Origin: Trinickia mobilis
GTDB taxonomy: Bacteria; Pseudomonadota; Gammaproteobacteria; Burkholderiales; Burkholderiaceae
NCBI RefSeq assembly: GCF_017315705.1
Contig: NZ_JAFLRF010000011.1
Coordinates: 178,410-242,409 of the forward strand
DNA length: 64,000 nucleotides
Reading direction: 5' to 3'
Position 1 is the first letter of the stretch, and each line of letters opens with the position of its first letter. A program made the translations under genes and the position numbers. Below are positions 55,776-64,000 of this stretch, piece by piece. The notes beneath the pieces were generated by a model that saw only the letters and a list, made by a program, of their open reading frames with translations, was not told the origin of the DNA and did no database searches.

Positions 55776-56786
55776 ATGTTCCGATTCGTTTTGCGCCGCA
55801 TCGGCATGGTGATACCGACATTCATCGGCATTACCATCCTCGCTTTCGCACTCATCCACCTGATACCGGGCGACCCCATCGAATTGATGATGGGCGAGCG
55901 CGGCGTCGACCCGGCCATGCACGCCGCAGCGCTCCACCAGCTCGGGCTCGACGAGCCGCTGCCGCTGCAGTATCTCCACTACGTCGGCCGCGCGCTGCAC
56001 GGCAACCTCGGCATGTCGCTGATCACCAATACGAGCGTGATGGGCGAATTCCTCGCGCGCTTTCCGGCGACCGTCGAGCTGTCGTTCTGCGCCATGCTGT
56101 TTGCGCTGATCGTCGGCCTGCCGGCCGGCGTGTTCGCGGCGCTCAAGCGCGGCACGGTGGTCGATCACGGCGTGATGGGCACCGCGCTCACCGGCTACTC
56201 GATGCCGATCTTCTGGTGGGGCTTGATCCTCATCATGTTCTTCTCGGCCGATCTCGGCTGGACGCCGGTGTCGGGCCGCATCGCGGTCGAATACGACATT
56301 CCGCACGTTACCGGCTTCATGCTGATCGATGCGCTGCTCGCGCCGGACGAAGGCTCGTTCAAGTCGGCGGTGAGCCACTTGATCCTGCCGGCGATCGTGC
56401 TCGGCACGATTCCGCTCGCCGTCGTCGCGCGGATGACGCGCTCGTCGATGCTCGAGGTGCTGCGCGAGGATTACATCCGGACGGCGCGCGCGAAGGGGCT
56501 CTCGCCGGTGCGGGTCGTCGTCGTGCATGCGCTGCGCAATGCGCTGATTCCGGTCGTGACCGTGATCGGCCTGCAGGTCGGCACGCTGCTCGCGGGGGCC
56601 GTGCTGACCGAGACGCTGTTCTCATGGCCGGGCGTCGGCAAATGGCTCATCGATGCGATCAGCCGGCGCGACTATCCGGTGGTGCAAGGAGGGATTCTGA
56701 TGATCGCGACGCTCGTGATCGTCGTGAATCTCGTGGTCGATTTGTTGTACGGCGTGCTCAACCCGCGCATTCGCCATACGAGGTGA
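55776..56786 (+). CDS. dppB: Dipeptide ABC transporter permease DppB
   Basis: A 336-residue inner-membrane permease with six segments. The N-terminal RRIGMVIPTFIGITILAFA and GDPIELMMGERG are typical, and the EAA-type coupling helix reads DYIRTARAKGLSPVRVVVVH. It lies eight bases before dppC and forms the translocation channel with it. Confidence 0.96.
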   Translation: MFRFVLRRIGMVIPTFIGITILAFALIHLIPGDPIELMMGERGVDPAMHAAALHQLGLDEPLPLQYLHYVGRALHGNLGMSLITNTSVMGEFLARFPATVELSFCAMLFALIVGLPAGVFAALKRGTVVDHGVMGTALTGYSMPIFWWGLILIMFFSADLGWTPVSGRIAVEYDIPHVTGFMLIDALLAPDEGSFKSAVSHLILPAIVLGTIPLAVVARMTRSSMLEVLREDYIRTARAKGLSPVRVVVVHALRNALIPVVTVIGLQVGTLLAGAVLTETLFSWPGVGKWLIDAISRRDYPVVQGGILMIATLVIVVNLVVDLLYGVLNPRIRHTR

Positions 56787-56793
56787 TCTAAAT

Positions 56794-57711
56794 ATGGCAG
56801 ACATCCAAAACACCGTCCCCCAAGCCGTCACGCCGCCCGGCGGCCGCGCGCTCGCGCTGCGCGAGTTCTGGGCCAACTTCTCGCGCAACCGCGGCGCCGT
56901 CACGGCGGGCGCCATCGTGCTCGTGCTGATCTTCATCGCGATCTTCGCGCCGCTGATCGCGCCGCACAGCCCGATCGAGCAATACCGCGACAACGTGAAG
57001 ATCCCGCCCGCCTGGCTCGACGGCGGCAACTGGAGGTTCGTCCTCGGCACCGACGAAGCGGGCCGCGATATCTTGTCCCGCCTGATGTACGGCGCGCGGA
57101 TGTCGTTCTGGATCGGCTTCGTGTCGGTCGTGCTCGCGCTGATTCCCGGTATCGTGCTCGGCCTCGTCGCCGCGTTCTTCGACAAGTGGGCCGATACGCC
57201 GATCATGCGTCTCATGGACGTGCTGCTCGCGCTGCCGTCGCTGCTGCTCGCGGTGGCCGTGGTCGCGATCATCGGCCCGGGCCTCACGAACACGATGTTC
57301 GCGATCGCGATCGTCGCGCTGCCGGGCTACGTGCGCTTGACGCGCGCATCCGCGCAAGGCGAATTGCCGAAGGAGTACGTGACCGCCTCGCGCGTGGCCG
57401 GCGCCGGCACGCTGCGGCTGATGTTCTCGCAGGTGCTGCCGAACTGCACGGCGCCGCTGATCGTGCAGGCGACGCTCGGCTTTTCGTCGGCGATTCTCGA
57501 CGCGGCCGCGCTCGGCTTCCTCGGCCTCGGCGTGCAGCCGCCGGCCGCGGAGTGGGGCGCGATGCTCGCCTCGGCGCGCGACTACATCGACAACGCCTGG
57601 TGGATCGTGACGATGCCTGGCCTTTCCATCCTGATCTCGGTGCTTGCAATCAACCTGCTCGGTGACGGACTGCGCGACGCGCTCGACCCCAAACTGAAAC
57701 GGATGGCCTGA
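56794..57711 (+). CDS. dppC: Dipeptide ABC transporter permease DppC
   Basis: A 305-residue permease with an N-terminal cytoplasmic region and six membrane segments. The [20 protein letters not shown] segment, the coupling loop [20 protein letters not shown] and [16 protein letters not shown] are diagnostic for DppC/OppC. It overlaps neither neighbour: eight bases after dppB and two before dppD. Confidence 0.96.
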   Translation: MADIQNTVPQAVTPPGGRALALREFWANFSRNRGAVTAGAIVLVLIFIAIFAPLIAPHSPIEQYRDNVKIPPAWLDGGNWRFVLGTDEAGRDILSRLMYGARMSFWIGFVSVVLALIPGIVLGLVAAFFDKWADTPIMRLMDVLLALPSLLLAVAVVAIIGPGLTNTMFAIAIVALPGYVRLTRASAQGELPKEYVTASRVAGAGTLRLMFSQVLPNCTAPLIVQATLGFSSAILDAAALGFLGLGVQPPAAEWGAMLASARDYIDNAWWIVTMPGLSILISVLAINLLGDGLRDALDPKLKRMA

Positions 57712-57713
57712 AC

Positions 57714-58714
57714 ATGAATTTACTGACCGTCCGCAACCTGCGGGTGAATTTCAGCGGCCTGCCCGCTGTCGACGGCGTCGACATCAGCATCGCCCCGGGC
57801 GAAGTCATCGGCATCGTCGGTGAATCCGGCTCGGGCAAGAGCGTGACGATGATGGCGCTGATGGGCTTGATCGACGCGCCCGGCATCGTGACCGCCGACG
57901 AAATCACCTTCAACGGCTGCGACCTCCTGAAAGCGACGCCGAAGGAGCGCCGCAAGATCGTCGGCAAGGACATCGCGATGGTGTTCCAGGACGCGCTGAC
58001 GAGCCTGAACCCGAGCTACACCGTCGGCTACCAGATCAAGGAAGTGCTGAAGCTGCACGAAGGCTTGCGCGGCGACGCGCTCCACAAGCGCGCGCTCGAG
58101 CTGCTCGACCAGGTCGGCATTCCCGACGCGAAGAACCGGATCACCTCGTTTCCGCACCAGATGTCGGGCGGGATGAACCAGCGCGTGATGATCGCGATGG
58201 CCGTCGCGTGCAACCCGAAGCTCCTGATCGCCGACGAGCCGACCACCGCGCTCGACGTCACGATCCAGGCCCAGATCATGGACCTGCTCGTGAAGCTGCA
58301 GAAGGAGCGCGGGATGGCGCTCGTGCTGATCTCGCACGACCTGGCGGTCGTGTCCGAGGTCGCGCAGCGCGTCGCGGTGATGTACGCGGGCGAGGTGATC
58401 GAGACGAACCGCGTGCCGGACATCTTCGCCGCGCCGCATCATCCGTACACGGAGGCGTTGCTCGCTGCGATTCCCGAGCACAATGTCGGGGCGGTGCGGC
58501 TCGCCGCGTTGCCGGGCATGGTGCCGGGCCGCGACGACCGGCCGAAGGGGTGCATGTTCGCGCCGCGCTGCAAGTATGTGGTGGACGATTGCATGAAGGC
58601 GAGGCCGGCGCTTGCTATGCTTGACGCGCCCGACGAACGCATGCGGACGCGCTGCATCAAGCCGCTCAACCTCGACTCGATCCATTCGAACTCCACCCCG
58701 CACGGAGGCGCATG

Positions 58715-58715
<1 letters not shown>
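57714..58715 (+). CDS. dppD: Dipeptide ABC transporter ATPase DppD
   Basis: A 333-residue ABC ATPase. Walker A is [13 protein letters not shown], the signature is [15 protein letters not shown], Walker B is [12 protein letters not shown], and the C-terminal oligopeptide-type extension has the Cys-rich [16 protein letters not shown] (probable Fe-S or metal motif of the DppD/OppD group). Its stop overlaps the dppF start region, so the ATPases are coupled. Confidence 0.96.
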
Positions 58716-59723
<1,008 letters not shown>

Positions 59724-59731
<8 letters not shown>

Positions 59732-60890
59732 AGCGCGGGCGGCGCGTCGCATTGCGCGCCGCTTGCACGAAGGCGGCGACAGCGCCGCTTTCGCGCGGCG
59801 CTGGACAGCGCTCCTCTTCGTGAGCGCTGCGCTTGCGCTCATCCCGCGCGGCTCCGACGTACTGATAGGGATAGCGCAGGCCGCCGGCGCACCCGTCAAT
59901 ACGGCGATGCCGCCGGCGCATTTGCCGGTGCCGTCGCCGGCTCCCTCCGGGACGCGGGCGACCGGCCAGCCGCCGGCTGCGCTGCCCGGTTTTCATCCGC
60001 CGCCGATGCCGAGCACGAGCGGCGGCACGACCGCAAGCGGGCCGGTGCAGGTGCAGCCTGCGCATATGCCGTTCTATGTCGCCACCAAAGGGCAGACGAC
60101 GATTTACCTGCTCGGGACGCTGCATGTCGGCGATCCCGCCGACTATCCGGCGAGCCAGCCGTTTCGGCGGCCGATCTTGGCGGCTTTGGCCGCGTCTTCG
60201 ACGCTTGCGCTAGAGCTGTCGCCGGACGATCTGATCGAGTCGCAGGACGACGTGACGAAATACGGCGTGTGCGCGCGCGAGTGTCTGCCGCGTTTGTTGC
60301 CTGATGCTTTGTGGCGCAAGCTCGCCCATCGCTTGCGTGGCAATCCTGCCGCGCTCGATGAGATCAAGAAGACGCGGCCGTGGCTCGCCGCGCTCTTGGT
60401 CGAGACGTACGATTCGCTCGCCGCGGGGCTGCAGACGGAGTACGGATCGGAAGCGCAGTTGCAGAACGTCTATCTGAGGACGAAAGGCCGGGTGGCGGGG
60501 CTGGAGACGCTAGGCGAGCAGATGCGGGCATTCACCGGACTGACGCTCGCGGAGCAGCGCGAGATGCTCGCGCAGGATCTCGCGCAGACGCCGGCCGAAA
60601 ACGTTGCGGACGTGGTGGAACTGCACCGCCTATGGCGCATCGGCGATGCGGACGCGATCGCCGCCTGGGCGGCGGCGAAGTCCGACAAGCTCGCGCGCTC
60701 GCAGCGCATTTCGGATGCGATCGACAACAAGATCGTCTACGAGCGGAACCGGCGCTTCGTCGCGCGGATGATGTTGATCGCGGCGCCGAACAAGCCGGTC
60801 TTCGTGGCGATCGGCGCGCTGCATTTGGGCGGGCCGAAGGGCGTGCTGGCGTTGCTGCGCCAGCACGGGTTCGTGGTGGAGCCGGGCTGA
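59724..60890 (+). CDS. TraB/GumN (YbaP) family protein
   Basis: A 388-residue protein. An N-terminal basic stretch and hydrophobic segment (WTALLFVSAALALIPRG) suggest export, followed by a Pro/Thr/Gly-rich linker to about 130. The TraB/GumN domain then begins TIYLLGTLHVGDPADYP and ends FVAIGALHLGGPKGVLALLR; both GTLH and GALHLGG are family hallmarks linked to putative metal-dependent protease (TIKI-like) activity. The ATG at 59724 overlaps the end of dppF and has GGGGGAGG upstream, so it may be read with the transporter operon, though no functional tie is evident. Confidence 0.85.
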
Positions 60891-61088
60891 GCCTTTCTTC
60901 GCGCTGCGTCCGATGCGTTCCATGCACCGCTCGCAGCGTCTGCCGTCACAGGGACATCAAGAAGTCCTTTATGCGGTGTTCGTTTCTTATGTACGCTGGC
61001 TCGATCAAAGCGGGAGGATGCTGTCATCCAAGCGCTGGGGCGCGTTGCCGCCCCAGCGGGCGCGGATTTGCTCCGGTGTTTCAGGCGG

Positions 61089-61554
61089 TCACTTCACGCC
61101 CAGCTTGATGATGCGGTCGCGGATTTCGGTGAGTTTTTTCGATGTTTCCGAGTTGGGAGAGCGAGCGTTTCTATTGATGTCATCCGAAAGAACCAATGGA
61201 AAGGAAATGCCATTGATGTTGTAGGTATTGGGATGCGCTCCATGATCAAGGAGATAAGCAATTTGATTCAGCCCGTTGTTCATTAAAGCTTCGTAAAGTG
61301 GCGTATTGCGCAATGAATCTCGCTTGTCTACATTCGCGCCACGGGCAATCAGCAGCTTGAGCGATTCAAAGGTTCGTTCCTTCGTTACGAAAAAAATTAT
61401 CGGCGTGTCACCTTCGGTCGTTGTATTGGCATCAACGCCGGCATCCAGCAACGTGCGTAGGAATTCCGGTGGTTGACTGTTCAGCACTACTCGTAGCGCG
61501 CTGCCGAAGTTTGGCACTTCATGGTTTAGGTCTGCGCCCGCTTTGACCAGTCCG
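61089..61554 (-). pseudogene. Ankyrin-repeat protein remnant, 5' end lost at an IS element
   Basis: About 155 codons of the C-terminal part of an ankyrin-repeat protein: LVKAGADLNHEVPNFGSALR, LLDAGVDANTTTEGDTPI, LLIARGANVDKRDSLRNTPL and LLDHGAHPNTYNINGI give four repeats, ending KKLTEIRDRIIKLGVK. The expected N-terminal part and start are absent: the frame runs directly into the terminal repeat of the IS630 element at 61555. A chimeric frame continues into the IS, with an ATG at 61604. The DNA is less GC-rich than the surrounding core genes. Confidence 0.82.
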
Positions 61555-62602
61555 TTGAACCGGATGAATTGCACCGGATGCGTCGAGGATCGGAATACTT
61601 CCATTTCAACGGGGCAGCCTGCTTGTTGTATTGGCGGATATAGCGCATGAGCTTTTTGTCGAGGTCTTTGGTGCTGGTGAATACCCCGCGCGTGATGACG
61701 TCGCGCTGGATGCGGGCAAACCAGTTCTCGACCTGGTTCAACCATGACGAATACGTGGGGGTGTAAAGTATCGAGACGTTCGTATGGTCCGCCAGAAAGG
61801 TTTGAACGGCGTCGGTTTTATGGCTGCTCACGTTGTCGCAGATCACGTGAATCTCCTTTCTGGCCGGCTGCGCCGATACCACCTCGGTGAGGAACGCGAC
61901 GAACTGGGCACTGGTATGGCGTGGCGCAGTCTTGCCCAGCACTTCGCCGGTGGCGACATTCAGCGCTGCAAACAGGCTCGGGGTGCCGTTGCGTTTGTAT
62001 TCGAAGCCGTGACTTTCGGCGCGCCCGGGCGAGAGCGGCAACATCCGGTCTTTGCGATCAAGCGCCTGAATGGCCGTTTTCTCATCCACGCAGAACACCG
62101 CCGCATGCAACGGCGGGTTCAGGTACAGGCCGATCACATCGGCAGCCTTGGCCTCAAAGTCGGGATCGTTCGACACCATGTGGGCATCGAGACGATGCGG
62201 CCGAACGTCGTGCTTGCGCCAGATGCGTTGGACCGTCATGAAGGGCACGCCCAGCTGCGCGGCCAACTTGCGGCTGCTCCGATGCGTCGAGCCGTCGGCC
62301 GGTTTGCGCCGCAGCGTGTAGTCGAGCACTTTCGCCTCAAGGCGCGCCTGGTCACGGCGCGGCGCACGACCTGGGTGCCTGCCATACAGGCCTGCCAGAC
62401 GCTCACTGGCGAAGCGGGTTTGCCATGTGGTGATGAAACGCGAATCGCATCGCAATTCGTTCATGATCGCCCCGCGCGAGGCACCTTCGTGGAGCAGCAG
62501 GATCAGCCGCGCTCGCCTTACCTGACCAACGGCCATCGTTCGGCTGCGCTGCATCGACAGCAATTCTTCGCGCTCGGCTTCACTCAGATTCATTTTTCCC
62601 AT
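61526..62602 (-). CDS. IS630-family transposase
   Basis: A 358-residue DDE transposase. The N-terminal helix-turn-helix region (ASRGAIMNELRCDSRFITTW) precedes a second HTH (HRSSRKLAAQLGVPFMTVQR). The catalytic residues are Asp in VFCVDEKTAIQA, Asp in VICDNVSSHKT and Glu in WLNQVENWFARI. The last nine or so codons and the stop lie outside the left inverted repeat, in ankyrin-gene DNA. The frame is otherwise intact, so the enzyme may be active. Confidence 0.92.
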   Translation of the reverse strand: MGKMNLSEAEREELLSMQRSRTMAVGQVRRARLILLLHEGASRGAIMNELRCDSRFITTWQTRFASERLAGLYGRHPGRAPRRDQARLEAKVLDYTLRRKPADGSTHRSSRKLAAQLGVPFMTVQRIWRKHDVRPHRLDAHMVSNDPDFEAKAADVIGLYLNPPLHAAVFCVDEKTAIQALDRKDRMLPLSPGRAESHGFEYKRNGTPSLFAALNVATGEVLGKTAPRHTSAQFVAFLTEVVSAQPARKEIHVICDNVSSHKTDAVQTFLADHTNVSILYTPTYSSWLNQVENWFARIQRDVITRGVFTSTKDLDKKLMRYIRQYNKQAAPLKWKYSDPRRIRCNSSGSTDWSKRAQT

Positions 62603-62636
62603 GCACCTTTAGATCGGTGCAATTTCATTGGTTCAA
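61555..62636 (-). mobile_element. IS630-family insertion sequence
   Basis: The element of about 1.08 kb is bounded by imperfect 22-bp inverted repeats: left TTGAACCGGATGAATTGCAC at 61555 and right (minus strand) TTGAACCAATGAAATTGCAC from 62636, 17 of 22 positions matching. IS630 elements duplicate a TA target. A TA lies just outside the right end (62641-62642), but none abuts the left. Flanks are an ankyrin fragment and the 3' end of a YCF48 gene, so the two sides do not form one gene. Confidence 0.82.
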
Positions 62637-62660
62637 TGCCTAGTATCGAGCCGTCCTTCA

Positions 62661-63632
62661 TCAATTGCTTGTCACGACGCCGTCTTTTGAAAACAGAACG
62701 GGGGCATGTGTGCGCGATAACACGACAGCCGTCAGCGCTTCGCGGTCCTCGCGATGCTTCGGAGCATATCGCTGCGCATTGGTTTTGCCGGCGATCAGCA
62801 GGCCGTCGAGTCCGACGCCAAACAGCGTGTCTCCCGCCGTAACCAGATCGGTGATGGAACTGGTTGTACCGGACTCGACTGTGCTCCAAGTGTCTCCATC
62901 GTCACGGCTGACATAAAGATGGCCGAGCAAGCCCCCAACAAACACCGCCCCGTCTTCTGCAGCCGTACCCGCCCAAAGGCTGCCTTTTCCGCCGGTACGC
63001 CGGTATTCCCAGCTGGCGCCATTGTCTTTCGAACGAAGCACAAACCCCTGCTCCGCAGCCACAAACAACGTGCCATCCTTACCTGCAAAGATACAAAGCA
63101 GATTGCGATCCGCCTTGCCACCGCCCGGCGGCGGGGGCAGCTTGACCGTCGTCCAATGTGCGCCGCCATCGTCGGTCTTCAGCATCAAGGACCACAACCC
63201 CACCGCCCAGCCATGAAGCGGATCAGAGAAGTAAACCGAGAAAAGCGGCTGATCCGTGGATGTGTCCGAGCGTTGCAACTTCCACGTTTCACCTCCGTCT
63301 TCGGTCGCCACGATGACGCCCCATTGGCCAACGGCCCATCCGTGCGAATCATCTGCGAAATACACGCCGGTTAGCGTTGAAGACACCGGCACCGAGCGGG
63401 CCTGCCTGTAGGTCTTACCATCGTCGTCCGACAGCAGCACAATGCCGTGCTCTCCGACGGCAACCATGCGCGAACCCGACCGCGCCGCGGCAAGCAGCAT
63501 CAGATGTGTGGGGTTATTCCAGTCATGTGCCGGCGTGATCTGGAGCGCAGCCGCCGTCGGGTCGTCTGCCTGTGCAGCGGCGCACAGGGAAATGCACAAA
63601 CACGCTGCAATACCGATTAGTTTCTTTCGCAT
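62661..63632 (-). CDS. YCF48/BNR-repeat beta-propeller protein
   Basis: A 323-residue exported protein with signal peptide (KLIGIAACLCISLCAAAQA). It is a beta-propeller of photosystem-assembly (YCF48) and BNR type: repeats such as GWAVGQWGVIVATEDGGETW, GWAVGLWSLMLKTDDGGAHW and FVLRSKDNGASWEYR. In Proteobacteria such proteins sit next to MMPL/RND transporters and DUF1302/DUF1329 genes and are tied to export or uptake of hydrophobic compounds. The ATG at 63632 follows GGACT. It is 29 bases after the transporter gene. Confidence 0.88.
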   Translation of the reverse strand: MRKKLIGIAACLCISLCAAAQADDPTAAALQITPAHDWNNPTHLMLLAAARSGSRMVAVGEHGIVLLSDDDGKTYRQARSVPVSSTLTGVYFADDSHGWAVGQWGVIVATEDGGETWKLQRSDTSTDQPLFSVYFSDPLHGWAVGLWSLMLKTDDGGAHWTTVKLPPPPGGGKADRNLLCIFAGKDGTLFVAAEQGFVLRSKDNGASWEYRRTGGKGSLWAGTAAEDGAVFVGGLLGHLYVSRDDGDTWSTVESGTTSSITDLVTAGDTLFGVGLDGLLIAGKTNAQRYAPKHREDREALTAVVLSRTHAPVLFSKDGVVTSN

Positions 63633-63661
63633 GAAAAGTCCTTCGTAACGCATGCTTCAAA

Positions 63662-64000
63662 TCAATGGCTGAGAAGCCCTGGCGCCTTGACCGGAGTACG
63701 ACGGGGAAACCACCTTTCCAGAACGACTGCGAGTGCCGGCAAGGCGGTCATCGCCATCACCAGGTTGACGATAAACATGAAGGCGAGCAGCTTGCCCATG
63801 TCCGCCTGGAATTTGAGTGCCGAGAAACTCCAGGTGGCGACGCCGACTGCGAGGGTGATCGCGGTGAATATCGTTGCAACACCCACCTCCAGCATTGCGT
63901 GCTCGACGGCCTTCACGATGGACTGGCCATTCGCCATATGCAACTGAAGGCGGTTATAGATGTAAAACGCGTAGTCGACGCCGATGCCGACCGCCAGCAC
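63662..64000 (-). CDS. RND/MMPL-family transporter, C-terminal part (runs off the window)
   Basis: The last 112 codons of a large RND-superfamily (MMPL-like) permease. The GIGVDYAFYIYNRLQ stretch is the conserved acidic motif of a transmembrane segment, and it is followed by VATIFTAITLAVGVATWSFS, FMFIVNLVMAMTALPALAVV and a short cytoplasmic tail. Its 5' part lies beyond the end of the window. With the YCF48 gene it forms the end of a hydrophobic-compound (steroid, terpene or lipid) transport operon. Confidence 0.85.
   Translation of the reverse strand: MLAVGIGVDYAFYIYNRLQLHMANGQSIVKAVEHAMLEVGVATIFTAITLAVGVATWSFSALKFQADMGKLLAFMFIVNLVMAMTALPALAVVLERWFPRRTPVKAPGLLSH

Noticed and set aside
61555-62636. 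IS630 copy as a cargo-bearing or composite transposon
   Set aside because: Only one IS copy is in the window and there is no passenger gene within its inverted repeats.

Overview
The window is GC-rich chromosomal DNA from a betaproteobacterium, almost certainly Burkholderiaceae (Burkholderia sensu lato: Paraburkholderia, Trinickia and similar). The reasons are the mreBCD-mrdA-rodA cluster divergent from gatCAB, metXW beside ampG, the argB / HAD / slmA neighbourhood, RegBA upstream of hslVU, the dksA-cobW-rlmI-xerC-DUF484-dapF-lpxL-metK block, and an S-adenosylhomocysteine (SAH) riboswitch in front of ahcY-metF. I see no rRNA, tRNA, CRISPR array or prophage. Most of the sequence is conserved housekeeping DNA; the right end is a mobile-element junction.

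Layout. 0-8 kb: an HpaI-type aldolase and a Sel1-repeat protein face the rod-shape operon (mreB, mreC, mreD, PBP2, rodA). 8.3-11.7 kb: gatCAB for transamidation of tRNA-bound Glu/Asp. 11.8-17.7 kb: a PPK2 polyphosphate kinase, exonuclease III, then metX-metW-ampG-M48 protease on the minus strand. 18-22.5 kb: a LysR regulator divergent from an M20 amidohydrolase plus MFS symporter, then slmA (nucleoid occlusion). 22.6-26.7 kb: a HAD phosphatase, argB, a CWC protein and the RegB/RegA redox two-component system. 26.8-37.9 kb: hslVU, dksA, a COG0523 GTPase, rlmI, xerC, DUF484, dapF, a lipid A acyltransferase and metK. 38-44.3 kb: an accessory-looking stretch of small orphan proteins, a PhyH oxygenase, an aldo-keto reductase, a SrkA-like kinase and a low-GC pair carrying DUF1493. 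44.3-49 kb: a deleted aldehyde dehydrogenase remnant, aidB, and LysR-lrgAB. 49.1-52 kb: SAH riboswitch, ahcY, a holin-like membrane protein and metF. 52-59.7 kb: a dipeptide ABC transporter with two tandem binding-protein genes. 59.7-64 kb: a TraB/GumN protein, an ankyrin remnant, an IS630 element, and the end of a YCF48/RND transporter operon.

Methionine and SAM metabolism recurs: metX and metW (homocysteine supply), metK (SAM synthesis), ahcY (SAH recycling) and metF (methyl-folate). The ahcY leader is a recognisable SAH riboswitch. The metX and metK leaders are long and structured but match nothing I recognise.

The most distinctive feature is a family of about 80-bp GC-rich palindromic repeats, and a second tandem repeat, that have become part of genes. 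One copy forms the last 27 codons of gatA and supplies the gatB ribosome-binding site. Tandem copies form the 3' end of a HAD gene in front of slmA. A fragment supplies the aidB start codon and first residues. A different repeat is inserted in frame inside rlmI. The clearest rearrangement is at 61.5-62.6 kb, where an IS630 copy joins two unrelated loci and has cost an ankyrin gene its 5' end. I found no convincing wholly new multi-gene system; the low-GC DUF1493 pair is the closest candidate.
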